From contig JAILWY010000001.1 in NCBI GenBank assembly GCA_022113835.1, positions 9,734,001 through 9,798,000 on the forward strand: a stretch of DNA of 64,000 nucleotides, in the 5' to 3' direction. The translations under genes were made by a program, and so were the position numbers. Of the stretch, positions 12,411-25,800 are shown one piece after another. Each line of letters begins with the position of its first letter. Within the stretch, counting starts at the first letter, position 1. The DNA is from Atopsyche davidsoni. Its lineage: Eukaryota > Arthropoda > Insecta > Trichoptera > Hydrobiosidae. The notes beneath the pieces were generated by a model that was not told where the DNA came from, searched no databases, and saw only the letters and a program-made list of their open reading frames with translations.

Positions 12411-13195
12411 AGATGAAATATCGCAGAGCAGTGAAGGCAGCTCGATGCTGGCCAGAATTTCTCAATCACTTTCTTCATACCTCTGGAGGCGGAAATCGAA
12501 ATGATGATGCGTTTTTGTACGGTAAATCCATTATTACTCTCAATTCAACGCCGATCGCTCCGTGCACGTGAGCTCGTACAGCGGCGACCGCTCGCGAGGG
12601 TCTGGAAACGGAAGGATATGTTTTCTTACTCTATCGCTCGGCAGTCGGGGGGTGACTTGGGCTTTCTTCCGATTTTCCAAAACTGAAGTTCAGTTCAACG
12701 GCACATTACAAATCAGCGACAACGTCCACTTTCCGATTATCAATTAATTTCTACAACTGCGACTGAATTCATTTTCACACGTTAAGTCGCAACAATAACA
12801 TTCGAAATTTTTACATTTTTCGGCAGAAAATCCAATTTGCACGGTAAAAACCAAAGCGAGCGCGAAAAACACAGTCGAGCACCGCCGGGCGAACTTCTGG
12901 CGGAGTTCGAATTCGATTACTTCGATCACAGGTGAAAATGTGTGCGGCGAGCCACGGTCCAGCGCGTCACGCTCGATGCACCGGCCGTCCGATAGGCGTC
13001 ATGAGAAAATCAGAAAAACGAGACTCGGCGGGCGAAGGAAATAGTGAGCGCGCGGCGGAGCGGAACTGCCTGCAGCCTGCGACGTGAGCGGCCCGGCCGG
13101 CTGACGGACTGAGACTGCTAGCTCCTAGCTGCCCGGCCCGCCCCGCCCCGGGGGTGACACCCCCACCCACACCCCCACCCACACCTGGGACATCT
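12411..13195 (-). promoter_or_regulatory. GC-rich island, possible promoter and 5' exon of the minus-strand gene
   Basis: The island is GC-rich and CpG-rich against AT-rich flanks, with its peak at about 12.95-13.19 kb. It includes a C-rich tract (CCCGCCCCGCCCCGGGGG) and then repeats of CCCCCACCCACA. On the minus strand a donor-like CCAGAG|GTATGA falls at about 12481, so the island may hold a non-coding first exon that splices towards 6983. No long coding frame is present. Direction and assignment are inferences; it could also be a bidirectional or unrelated regulatory island. Confidence 0.35.
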
Positions 13196-13456
13196 CTACA
13201 AATGTCGCTTTTTTTACTAGTATTGTTTGCACAAATACGTTTACTTTGTTTTTCTGATTATTTATTTTTATTTAAATTTTTATCCACGAAAGCTTAGTTT
13301 TTATTTCCGGTGTTTATTTTTATTTTATTTTATATTTTTAAAATTTGACTGAAAAGTTTCTGTGTCGCTTTGATAAACGCAAATATTCCGCGTTGCAAAC
13401 GGACGCTTGCATGCCGAGTATAAGATCCCGGGGTGATAAGCAAATACAACATTAGT

Positions 13457-13696
13457 TATTACAATTCAGAAATTCAATATTTTTGACAGAGCGTACGTGG
13501 TGGAATTCCATTTTAATATTTTTGAATAAAATACTTGAGTGATTTTCCACATTTTCGTTTTTATTGGTGACCGGTTTCGCCAACCTTTCACGTTTCACCA
13601 ATGCCAACGTGAAAGTTTGGCGAAACCGGTCACCAATAAAAACGAAAATGTGGAAAATCACTCAAGTACTTTATTCAAAAATATTATTACAATTCA
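13457..13696. repeat. Foldback element copy 3, flanked by perfect 13 bp direct repeats
   Basis: This is the best-preserved copy. A unique left part begins AAATTCAATATTTTTGACAG, then arms of about 80 bases (about 13515-13596 and 13604-13684) form a near-perfect hairpin. It contains GGTGACCGGTTTCGCCAACC and its reverse complement. The direct repeat TTATTACAATTCA is found at 13457-13469 and 13684-13696. There is no open frame of interest; the 69-codon minus frame here is only the hairpin arm. Confidence 0.9.
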
Positions 13697-16600
13697 TTAA
13701 TTTTTAAATCGTGGTAAATTTGTGCTTAAAAGTATTTGTATAGAATATGATATAAAAAAATCATTTGTCTTCAAGTTCAAAGAGAAAGAAAACCTTTTGA
13801 GTATTTTCTGTGACTTTTCTGCATACAGAGCAAATGATTGAAACATACGTGCAGGGGCAGAACCGCTATTCCCATGAATGCTTCCAACTACTTAGTTGCC
13901 TTTTTTATTGGTGCCTTATAATTTTAGAGATTTATAAAATTTAAATAAATGCTTTTAAAGATGCACAAAATTGATGTCTGAAAATCCGGTGCTGGGTGGA
14001 AATTTTAATGTTTCTTATTTTAAATGTTAATAAAATTTACTAATTAGTTAAATGGACTATTTAAATTTATTCATATTTCTCAATTTCTTTAATATTAAAT
14101 TTTATCTTGTTCTCACAGATTTTCATTAAAATCCAGAAATATTTATAAAATTAAATAAATATTTGTTTGATAAAACTATATGCCATATCTTAAATATACC
14201 AACAAAAAACAACAATAAAGAATATTTAATATGGCAACCATTCTCGAGTTTAAAACACAATTTCATATAAAAATCGTAGAAAATTTTGAATGATGCGCTG
14301 GTTTTCATTACGGGAAACACAATCAAAAGCCGGTAACAATACCACAAGAGAGGTGCAGCATTATATAATAAGCCTCATCAGATGTACAGTTGCAAGACCG
14401 TGATGACTTTTTTCAAAACGACCTAATGCAGTCTAGTATTTCTCAATTCAAAACCGAAGCGACAAGTTTCCTACATCCGCCTTTGGTTTCATGCAACTAA
14501 TCGAGAAACTTTTAAGTGGTTGGAATTGCCTGCAGACATAAAGTATCGCTTTCGGTGAACATCTTTGACGACACTCTTCGTTTTGGTTAAACTTCAATAG
14601 TTTCCTCATAACGACGTCGTTAATTTAAAATTAACAACCTAATAATATTATTGAAATGACGACAGTCATAGCTTCGTATCGAATCATAACTTCGTACTTG
14701 TCGATTAGCAATTTTTTTCAGAGGACGTTTTAGTTTCAGATATTAAAAAAAAGAAACGCAAATAAATCAAAAGTTCAATCAAACCAACAACCATTCAACC
14801 GTGTATCATACTTAATACAATATATCAAAATCTGACGACAGTTTACACGAAGGAATATAATTTTGCATATAAAAAAGATAAGAAATTCAATTAACCTGTA
14901 AATACAAGTTTATTTGCCATTAAATATTTTTCAAGACTTGTTGGGGCTACTACATATATTGTTGGGACCAGACTGATACATTAATATTAGGCATTCGTTG
15001 AAAAAAAATAGTCAATTTTAGGGTTGGTCATAGAAGTATGCTGTTATTACACCACAGGATCGATACCGTGCTGATTTTCCGGAATTCACTCCGGATGTGG
15101 GGAGCTTTCACTATTTGGTTGACCAATGGTAAAACCGACCACTGCCGCGAGCGATTTCAATGCAGATATCTACACATCGAGTACTCGGTCATATTGCAGG
15201 CATTGTTCTGCTGTCAATTGTGGCTGGTTATGAATTTATATACATATGCAAATTTTAGGTTATCGATTAAGTTTTTTTTTTACAATAATATATTATACAC
15301 TATCGAATAGAGCTGCATAGTTGAATTTATTCATATCAAACATCATGATTCCTTGCATTCGTTTCTTATGCCAACTTCATAAGGATGTGACTCGTTATTT
15401 TGCGCTCTCTGAATTTGTTTGCCTCCTTACTGAAGAGTCGGGTACCGCATGCGGGAAATATTTATATAAGCAGGTGCTTTGAGAGGGCTCTTTCTTCCTT
15501 AATTTTAGCTAAAAGGCTAAAGAAGTAATATTTGCCTAAAGGCTAAAGTAATAAAAGACCTGCATTGTTTTTAAAGATTTTTTGGAAAAAATATTATTAG
15601 GTATGACAAATGCAAACGCTCGACAGAAATTAAGATTCACAGTTTTTCTGTTTCATCTGCGAAATAATAAACATTTTCGTCTGAATACATAACAATAGTT
15701 GCCGTTTTGCTCATAATTTTAGAAAAAGTATGCCTAGTTGCCTCATCCTGTAAAATTAGACCTCAATTCTTTTTTCTGAAAAGTTTCACCACTGAGGACA
15801 TGATCCATTCGACTGATCTATTGTTTTGGGAAGACTTAAACGACAAGCCAAATCGTTAAATTTAGATTAACATAAAGCCTGAAGCTGCATTTCTTCGGGA
15901 GTATTTTAGTTGATGAGGCTTGTGACTTATGATTGCATTCCGTCGTCACTGAAGTGTCTTCGGGTTCAAATTCACCTTCCAAATCAAGCGATAAATAGAA
16001 ATATGACGTTGGCACTGCTAGTCGTGAGTGACTGGCTTTGTGTCAAATAGATATTATCTTTTGATTTCCAAAACCTTCGATAGCTGCTACGGAAAAATAA
16101 TAATTAGAGAGTGCCTATAACTTGCTCGGTTAGAAACCTCGAACATGAGTTGCAGCAGTTTTAACGAACCCAGACTTAGTCGTGATGATTTGAATTAAAT
16201 CTGAAATATAGATTTTTAATATTGGAGTCACTGAAAAAAATTCTTATGTGCTTTTAATGAACTTCTCACTCTTGAAAACCTGCTTTCATGTTACTTTGTC
16301 AAATCACATAAATTAATTTATTTTAAATATATTGCATATTTGCCTTTAATTAGGCTGAACTTTTTTTTTTAATATTTCCGCTCGCTAAGGAATAGGAAGA
16401 TAAAAAAGAAATCAGACATGACGTATGAAGCTACATATTCACGATAATGGCAAATTTCCAAGTCAATGTTCGTTATTTTATCCTGGATAAGCCTTAAGTA
16501 CAATATAACGAGATGCGAATAGATGCAATTATTTTTGTCGTGGATAGAATCGGCTCGTCAGCTATTATATAATTCAGCAATTCGAGAATATAGAACAATA

Positions 16601-16840
16601 CTCAAAAATGAATAGTGAAAAGTCTGATGACTACCGGAATACAGACAATACAACATTAGTAGCGAGGATTTCCATAATCTTTGTTAAACATACCAATTCG
16701 TAGATGCATCTTTAACGAATGTTATAATATTCTACGAAAACTTGTATTATAAACCATGTCATTACAAGTCAATTTTTTTCCCAGATTCTTTATTTACTTT
16801 TATATTCATTTACAATACTAGTTAAAGCCATGCTTGAAGT
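13697..16840. other. Intergenic DNA with a possible decayed element at 15.7-16.1 kb
   Basis: Mostly AT-rich. On the minus strand at about 16.0-15.6 kb, broken frames give short coding-like stretches (for example DLEGEFEPEDTS and LSLPKQ) separated by stops and frameshifts. They suggest an old, dead protein-coding copy, possibly from a mobile element. The family was not identified. No intact gene is seen. Confidence 0.3.
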
Positions 16841-16844
16841 ATGC

Positions 16845-17000
16845 AAGTACGGTGTTGGTTATCTTCTGCTCCTGGCGCAGGTCTGGGGCTTGCAAGGTGT
16901 GGCTTAGGTGGTAGCGGACATGAATTTTTCTATTTTCGTTGTTGAGTTTGTATAGGGGAAAAATATGTATTTAAATCCTTTATTGCATGAACAATAAGCA
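16845..17000 (-). repeat. Inverted copy of the 193 bp repeat unit
   Basis: The stretch around CTCCTGGCGCAGGTCTGGGG and GGCTTAGGTGGTAGCG, followed by TTTTCGTTGTTGAGTTTG, is the reverse complement, with divergence, of the unit repeated at 17181-17800. It also matches a direct copy near 35.05-35.17 kb. Confidence 0.75.
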
Positions 17001-17180
17001 CGGACTAAATAACAAGGATAAATATTTCATCAAATAAATAAGTTTTTATTATTGTTATTTTATAATATATATATATCTATATTTAGTATGTAGATGAAAA
17101 CTTTTATTGATAAAAAACGGATTTTACCACCTAAGCCGTATTTTGTAAACCCCGCGACTTGAGCCAGGATCAAGGACAGC

Positions 17181-17800
17181 CACATACCGTATTGTAAGCA
17201 TAGCTATTGTAAACTTAATTTTTAAAAAATAAAGAAAAAAGGGGCTTTTTGCATATATTTTTCTCTACACAAATTGAATAATGAAAATAAAAAAACACAT
17301 GCTTCACCTAACACGCTTCCACCTAAGCCACATCTTGCGACCCCCACAACTTGCGCCAGAATCTTGAGACAGCCACATACCGTATTGTAAGCATAGCTAT
17401 TGTAAACTTAATTTTTAAAAAATAAAGAAAAAAGGGGCTTTTTGCATATATTTTTCTCTACACAAATTGAATAATGAAAATAAAAAAACACATGCTTCAC
17501 CTAACACGCTTCCACCTAAGCCACATCTTGCGACCCCCACAACTTGCGCCAGAATCTTGAGACAGCCACATACCATATTGTAAGCATAGCCCTAAGGACT
17601 ATTGTAAACTAAACTTTTAAAAAAAATAAAGAATAAAAGGCTTTTTGCACATATTTTTCCTTGCACATATTTTATGACGAAAATAGAAAAACATATGTAC
17701 ACTTCTTGCAAGCCCCACCAACCTGCACCAGGATCAGGAGATAGCTCACATCGCATTGTAATCGTAGCCCTAACAACAATTGCATATAATTTATATTTTA
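17181..17800 (+). repeat. Tandem array, period about 193 bp, three to four units
   Basis: CACATACC(G/A)TATTGTAAGCA starts at 17181, 17374 and 17567, giving two periods of exactly 193. A fourth, diverged unit starts near 17747. Units 1 and 2 are almost identical, so the array expanded recently. Each unit contains AATAAAGAAAAAAGG and TTTTTGCATATATTTTTC and ends with a GC-rich section (CCACCTAAGCCACATCTTGC). The arrangement of inverted single copy plus direct tandem units suggests the internal array of a non-autonomous mobile element. Its ends were not identified. Confidence 0.85.
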
Positions 17801-18313
17801 AATTTTGGAATATAATATATAAGCAGATATTAATGCGATTTTTTTTTAATTTTATTAAAATTTACTCTAAAGGAAAAAAATAATTCGTGCTTTAAATATT
17901 GTGAGTCATCTAGCGAAAAGTCCATAAACTAAAATAGCACTGGCTTCCTGTCCCGAGATCTGCTCCGCTTGAACTCTTGACAGCGGAGTCACTCGTGTCA
18001 AGGACGAGGCACTCCAATGCTGCCCGGCGCAGTACTATTAATGCGATGTCAAGAGTCACTAGAGTTTACCCGCGTCAATCGTGCTTTCATTCACTGAACT
18101 GGACCGCTTGCCGCGATCTATTATTATAAATAACGCATAAACGTAAAAATCATGTTAACTTCTCGAAACTCTCGTAATTAAAGTATTTATACATTTTTAA
18201 AAATAGGTCTGTACGCGGACCTTGTTTATATGTAAAATTTCGAGTTAAGCGCTTTAACCATGGGCGTTTCCGTTGGCTTAGCTCATCTGGTGTATTAATT
18301 AATGTGTGGTTTC
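17801..18313. other. Upstream region of the phospholipase D gene
   Basis: A moderately GC-rich section at about 17.93-18.12 kb (for example CGAGATCTGCTCCGC) and an AT-rich spacer precede the putative start site. No coding exon was recognised. It may carry proximal regulatory sequence for the gene starting at 18314. Confidence 0.4.
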
Positions 18314-18345
18314 AGTTCGAGCACGCTCTCAGCTCGTTTGAGACG
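18307..18345 (+). promoter_or_regulatory. Core promoter: initiator plus DPE at canonical spacing
   Basis: TTTCAGTT holds an arthropod initiator (TCAGTT) with A+1 at 18314. At exactly +28 to +32 (18341-18345) lies AGACG, which fits the downstream promoter element RGWYV. No TATA box is seen at -30. The spacing rule for Inr-DPE pairs is strict, so the match is more informative than either motif alone. It lies about 1.5 kb before the first coding exon of the PLD gene. Confidence 0.6.
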
Positions 18346-18455
18346 CTCGATTTCTGGGCCGTCGCTAATCCGCATCGACTGATAGTGTCATTTGTATAAC
18401 TCATCGAAATGTTTTGAGATTCGGTTCGACTATCTTTGCAGATATCATATCGAGT
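18314..18455 (+). other. Probable 5' untranslated exon of the phospholipase D gene
   Basis: Runs from the putative start site to a consensus donor (GAGT|GTAAGT, intron from 18456). The acceptor of the first coding exon is at 19803-19804. It has no ATG-led frame of note. The exon is inferred from the promoter and donor only. Confidence 0.45.
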
Positions 18456-19815
18456 GTAAGTTGATAATAAATTCTATTTATAATTTTCTTGTGTATTATT
18501 GTTACTTTTATTTTACCTGTGAAATGCATTTCTACTGTTACCTGACACAATGAAAAACAACAGAAATACAAAGAATTTAGTACTAGTAATTGATGAAGTT
18601 CTCAGTTATGAAGGTAAAGAATTTTGTATTTTTCAGGTTTTTAAAAGTAATAGAAGTCTAAATACTATTTAGCAATGTACAGGTTATGCTTTTCATGTCA
18701 TACTAAATTTCAGTGTTTTGTTTCTTATAAAAAAGTCATTAAATTAAACGAAATATTTCATTTATAATAATTAGCTCCATTACATTTTGGCTAATTCCCT
18801 CTTAGTTTCGTGTTTTGATCATCATCACCAAATCTCAATTTGCCAATTATAATCAAATAAAAACAAACATATCAATCTAACCAGTTCAAAATACACTTCC
18901 CCCAACAATTTATTTTTCTCCAAATCGACAAGGGTTACTAATAAATTATACCAAATAACTATCCTTGTCATCCATTTGATGCAATTTGATTACTGCCACC
19001 ATTCTGGTGCCGTGTGTGTTTATCACAATTCTGTTCTTCTGTAAATGATCTGTATTGTCTTCAATTGAAACATTACAAAATAAATTTGTTTCATTAACAA
19101 AGAGAAACCTTTTTTTTTCTCTAAGTATTTCTTCCGTGTATTTTTAAAATATTATTTTTATCTAACCTTATAATACAGCTTAGAATAATGGAAATTTTGG
19201 TTATAATTTAACTAAGTAATATTAAAGGATGAATAAAGCAAAATCTTGTGTATTATGACTTCGTATTTTTGTAAAGCAACGATTTCATTGTAAGTCTTTT
19301 TACAATTGACTTATAGTCTTCACCAATTATTTCCATAATGTGTTGACCACAGTTAATATAAGATTAGTAATCTATAACATTTTTGTGGCAAACTAAATGA
19401 TGAGAGTGTAATGCGGTAATATGCGGTAGCTGTATTGTTTAATGTTAATAGTATTGTGGTTTTTATCAAATAATGTGAATACTCACATTTTTGATAATGA
19501 ATATGTAAGAAAATAATATTATTTAAATTCATTTGATGTATTGAAATATTCTTATATAACACATTGAATCTTGAATATTAATATCTTATGTTTGGGAATA
19601 ACGTGATAAACCTGTTAACACAACTGATATGCATATTTAATTTTTATGTTACTGTGGTTATTTTTTTGGTGTTGTAAATAGATAAGAAAAGTTTATATGC
19701 TATTAACCATTGTAATCATTTTTATATTCTGTAAATGTACAATGTTTTGCTTAAACACAATTATTATTTTTTAAATATCAAACTGATTTGAATATTCATT
19801 TCAGAACAGGCTGCA

Positions 19816-22800
19816 ATGGCGGCTAATAATAGAGACTCTGTTCCTTCAACTCCTGGAGATATAATTAGTGATTGTTTTGGAAGGGACACAACGGCCTCAC
19901 CCAGTGGGGAGTCAGATTTTGACGAGAGTCTTGCCGTTCCACCCTCATTGTCTGTCATATCTCCATCCCAAAATTTAATTCAAGTTCAGCCAGCTAGCAA
20001 TGAAGAAGCGGATGGTCCAGGTACTAGTTTTTATCAATACTAATTTAGTCTCATTATACATATCTATCATAATTTATTATTATTGTAAATATTCTAATCA
20101 ACTTCATTCTAATATTTCATTTTTTAACACTCATTTGACTTACAGAGAGTAAAACCAAACTGAACTTTAACACAATTCATAATCCTCCATTGAAATTTAA
20201 ATCTGTTCAACGCAAAGTATTCATTCCGGGTGTGGAAGTACAAGTGAAAATCACCAACTATGAAAGAAACGTCACTGCCAACTTACTAAGCCCTAATCTG
20301 TAAGTATTGTAAAATATAATATAATTATTGTTCTAATGGAATCATTATTGTTATAAGACATTCTTTCGTACTCTTATTTATATTTTTTATTTCAGCTATA
20401 CAATCCTGCTCACACACGGAGATTTTACCTGGATTATAAGCAAGAGGTACAAACACATTCTCTATCTCCATCAGCAGCTGGCAATATTCCGAGCGAGCCT
20501 GAACATTCCATTTCCTACCAAAAACCACCGACAAAATAGAGACAGCTTCAGAGTCAATATTGCGCAAGCGGAGAAGGCCGCCCTTGATGGAAAACCTTTG
20601 GCTGTTGTTCGCAGATCCTCTAATCGCCAAAAAAAGAGAGTTGGTGCTTTACCTCGGTAATTTTTTTTTGTTTTTAATAATATTTTTAAATTATAAATAT
20701 ATATATATATAATTTATTTCTGAATTGTGATTACACAACAAATTACTGTTTTTTCCGTATTATTCAGCTATGGCATAAAAACCAGTAGCTAAATTATTTT
20801 TCTGTCGTTTCTATCTTTGCAATAATCTAATAATTTTTTTAATTATGCGATATGTGCTTATGATTTAGCATTTAGCGTATAATAGTAATAATAATGTACT
20901 GCTATTTATATATTATCAATTTACCCTAACATTGACTTAATCATTCTGTTGAAGGTTTCCTAAAAAACCTGAGGTGTTAGTATCGTTTGAAGACATACCA
21001 AATAGAATGAAACAGCTGGAAGATTATTTATACAACTTGTGTAACATAACAATCTATAGAAATCATCATGAACTGGTAAGAATAAAATAATAACAATCAA
21101 ATATTTAAATTAAAAGGTTTGATAAGTAATACCTTTACAGATTAATTTTTTTTTAACTACTTGATTATATTGGGAATGGAGTATCATTTATTATATTTTT
21201 CACTTTTATTACATTTATATAAAATACTATCAAATGTTGCTTAGGAAAATAGATTAAGTTAAAATGTGTAGTTTTTATAAATATTTATATTTATAAACAA
21301 AACAAAAGTCAGATATATACATCAATTCAAAACGTTGATTCCTCAAAGAAAAATATTATTTTTCCATTGTTATATAGATAATTTCAAAAGTAACTTTCAG
21401 GTGCCTTTATTTATCAGTGATGTTCAGCATATTGAGGGGACTGAGAATATCATATGTTTTTGCTATACATGAACAGGATCATATTCCAATTGTTACTTTA
21501 ATTCAGCGCTGTTAGCTTACTTCTCCAGTCTTGGTCGTAAACTGCACTCGGTACTGAGTGCAATGTAAAGAAGAAAGTAAATGAATTCTTCATAAAAATA
21601 GTACACTAAAGCTCTCTATAGCAGAAGCATACCACTGATTTACTTTCCGCTACTGATGTACAGTAAATTATTTAATACTGTCATCAATAGCATGAGTTGT
21701 TATTTCTTAGAAAAGATCCACATCTTTACAGAGACAATATTATATGATAATGATACAATACTGACTATCTCTTGAAACACTTACCCAACTACAATAACTT
21801 AACTTTTTCATGCAGCTGAATGTTAGAACTCTGTGGAAAAGTAAATATCTGGAATAAATATATTTTTTCTGTTGTAAATTAATTATTCTAGTGATTTGCA
21901 TATTTGAAGTAGTTTATTTTTGATTTGCTAGCTTTTGTTATACGATATTTCCATAATTAAACAATAAAAGCCGAAATATTACAATATTTGTTTGCTATTA
22001 GTATTTTTTAAATATATATATATATTTATGGGTAATTTCCTTCATTTGAATTATTGCACTTGATAATTATTATTACAAAACTATTATGGGTATAGACAAA
22101 CAGTACCTACCTTCAGTAATTACCACATTTAATCTTTTTATTGACTTAATATATTAAAAAAGATAAACTTTAATTCCCCAGGTAATTAACAATTAATTGT
22201 CATGTTACAGGTGAGTTTCTTGGAAGTTTCAAATCTTTCATTTATATCTGACCTTGGTACAAAAGGCAAAGAAGGGCTGGTTCTGAAAAAAGCCGGCTCT
22301 ACGCTACCTGGCCAGACAGGTTGCGACTGCTGCGGTGTTCTGCATTACGGCATCTGCAACAGGTGACAACACAATCATTGCACCTTACATCACTATATTC
22401 CTTTTCTCCTAGATACTAAAATTTAACTGCCTCAAATTTCCTACTGGGTTGCTCTTTTTGCTGTTCAACAGAATAAATAAACTGTTTTTGTGATAAATAT
22501 TTTTTTTCAGGTGTAACTATTTCTGCAGTACTATATCTTGTGGAAAGTGGAGAGAGCGTTGGTTTTTCTTAAAAGAGTCTTGTTTTGGATATATCAGGCC
22601 AAGAGATGGAGTTATTAAATCTGTGATGCTGTTTGATCAAGGGTAATATTTTTTCATGCATTTTACATGCTTTTTATAATTAATAGTTTACAAATAAATC
22701 GTATAATGCAAGCTTTTTTAAAATATGAAAATAATTCGATTTAATTTCCATGCAGATTTGACGTATCCGTTGGAATGTACTCAACTGGAATGAATAAAGG

Positions 22801-25800
22801 AATCCAAATTGAAAATTTAAATCGACAGATGATCATACGATTATGGACGAAAAGACAAATCAAAGACTGGAAGATGCAATTATCAGAAGCAGGCTCTAGC
22901 ATTGGTCAGTACTAAAATACTTAGATTTATTGATATATTACATTAGATCTTGTTGCCAAGACCAGAGGTAGTGTGAGCATTAGCAATGTGTAAAAAAATT
23001 CCTTCAGACACATTTTGAGGATCCTAAGATCTACTTATCTCAAGACTTTAATTCTCACAGAAGGCTTAAGGGCTCTTCAATCAGAAATTTTCATGATTAT
23101 TTTACTTTTCAGCTCACGATTTCACTGGGCGGAACCCGCATCATTCATTTGTACCTCAAAGAATTGCTAACCAAGCAAGTTTCTTTGTCGATGGGGCTAG
23201 TTACCTCAGTGCCGTTGCAGATTGTCTGGAAGGTGCCAAGGAAGAAATATATATTACGGATTGGTGGCTGAGTCCAGAAATATACTTGAAGAGACCTGCC
23301 AACGGAGAGTACTGGAGGCTTGACCAAGTCTTAAAGAGAAAAGCGGTAATGAAACACAAAGCCATTACCAATATTTTTGTTTATTGTACTTGAATGTATT
23401 CTATATATATTTTTTTTAAATTTAATATATAAATTTATTGTAGGCTCAAGGCATCCGAGTTTATGTTCTTCTCTATAAAGAAGTACAAATGGCACTTGGA
23501 ATCAATAGTTTTTATAGTAAATCTCAACTGAACTTCGATAACATAAAGGTAAGATACCCATTATTCTTCCCCAGTGTTTATTTGGTTTTAAAGTCACAAT
23601 TTTTTTTTTTTTTAATATTTAAGGTTTAAAATATACTGATTTAAAATATAATCTTTTAATACATAATGTAATATAAATTTTAAAGAAATAGGTCAATGTG
23701 GTAAAACACAAAAACATTTATTAAAAAAAAAAAATATTTTTGATCACTATAATTGTTAATGCTAAGCAGAGACTTTTATAGTTTTTAAGTTTGTAATACT
23801 TTTCAGTACATGCAGTTTTTCTAATAATAATTTATATCACTCCTATTTGTGTTTTTTGATTCACTACTGAAGCAGGTGTTAAGTAAATTATAATTATTAA
23901 GTCTGAAAAAATTCAAATAAATTATACTATCGGTTTTATCTCTGAATAGGGAAATCATCCAAAAAAATTTCAGCATTATGTATTTCCAGATAATGTGTAT
24001 ACTTTGCAAGTATTTACAATATAATCGTTGCGTTATGTTTTCTTTTTTAATTGTTCATAGGTCATTAGACACCCCGACCACGCTAAAGCAGGTGTTTTTC
24101 TATGGGCGCATCACGAAAAAATAGTTTGCATCGACCAAAGTATTGCATTTGTTGGTGGAATCGATCTCTGCTACGGCCGTTGGGATGATCACCACCATAG
24201 GTTAGTATCCACTTTTATTATTCATCTAAATTGAGAGTAATTATTTTTTGGTTTAAAAATAATATATTTATTGAAATATTCAGATTAACAGATCAAGGTA
24301 ACGTTGTGAGAGATTCATCTGTCCGAATAAAAACTAAAAAAAAGACTTCAAGTAGTCCACGCTCGTATAGTGATGCTGTAGAAATTGGTTCAAGAATGGG
24401 ATTCGATGAAGATGGAAGTATCATTGGTCACTTAGCTGACAACTCTAACGATACAGCTCTCGGCATTGTTGGACCCATTGAAAGACAAGATAAGTAAGTA
24501 TTTTCAATTAAACAACTCTAGTAATTAATTATGTAATTATTATATACCATATGACCTCTCATACATCTCTTTACACACTACATTCAATAATTTTCAAAAT
24601 ATTTTTTTATCCATTTATAGTTCTCTCACAGCATCAAACAATACTCTACTTGCTCCAATGCCTTCTGAAGTAAACACCGTAGAACTTCCGAAGCTACAAC
24701 CAGGAGATCAGTTATTTATGCCATCGAATAGGCGCCCATCTGATGTGGTCTTTCTAGAAAAGCATTATAATCCTGATATACTTCATAAAAAAAATGTACT
24801 TGATACTATAACTGACAAAGGAAAAGACTTCTTAAACATGCTGGGAGGAGACTCTGCAGAGACCGGCTCAGCGAGCGCCGATTTGGAAAAGAGAAAAGCA
24901 GAAAAGTATGCATCCACAAACATCAATTTATTTTTCCCAGATATTCAAAAAAATGAGCAGATAACTATCGGAAACAGAACTGCAATGTCTCCTATTACTG
25001 AAGAGGAATCTCATCTATTCAATCATGAAAAAATTATTCAAGAAGCTATCAAAGATGGATCTGATGCAAAATTGTGGATTGGTAAAGATTACGCTAATTT
25101 TATAGTAAAAGATTTTGCAAACCTCGACTCACCATTTGTTGGTAAGTAGTTTTTTGTTTATTTATAACTATTAATATAATATTTTAGTTATTCACTATAC
25201 CAATCAATATTTTTTTAGATTTGGTTGATAGGTCAACGACTCCCCGTATGCCTTGGCATGACATATCCACAATGGTAGAAGGTGCCGCAGCTAGAGATGT
25301 GGCAAGACACTTTATTCAGAGATGGAATGCTCATAAATTTGAGAAAGCAAAGTAAGAACTATAAATGTAATTTATGGAAATATCAACAGCGTACTTAGTG
25401 AACAACCTGTGCATAAAAGCTGACTAATTAATGGCCTTTGTCAATATCAACTTATTTGTATTTACCATTCATAAGATGTCTTGTATTGATTTATTTTAGA
25501 AATAATAATAGCACTCCATACTTATTGCCTAAATCATATAAAAATATTGAAGTCCCAAATCTACTTCCACATTTAGATAAACACACAGTATCAATTCAGG
25601 TATGTTGCATTCACATTTTAATAAACCCATTTTTATATACAGTTTATTTTATTGAAATATAATATAGAAGCTCTGGTCAACCAGTATACTGACAATTGTA
25701 AAAGTATTTGTCAGCTATCCTATTATTGTTTATAATTTTTGTTCAGATAATACGAAGCTTAGCATGTTGGTCTGGAGGGTTTGTCGATGCTGAATCTGTT

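Noticed and set aside
13452..13661. Minus-strand frame of 69 codons (also 57600-57788)
   Set aside because: Both lie on the foldback element arm; their similarity to each other reflects the repeat, not a protein.
17181..17800. CRISPR-like array
   Set aside because: The whole 193-base unit is repeated, with no alternation of short repeats and unique spacers, and the context is a eukaryotic genome.
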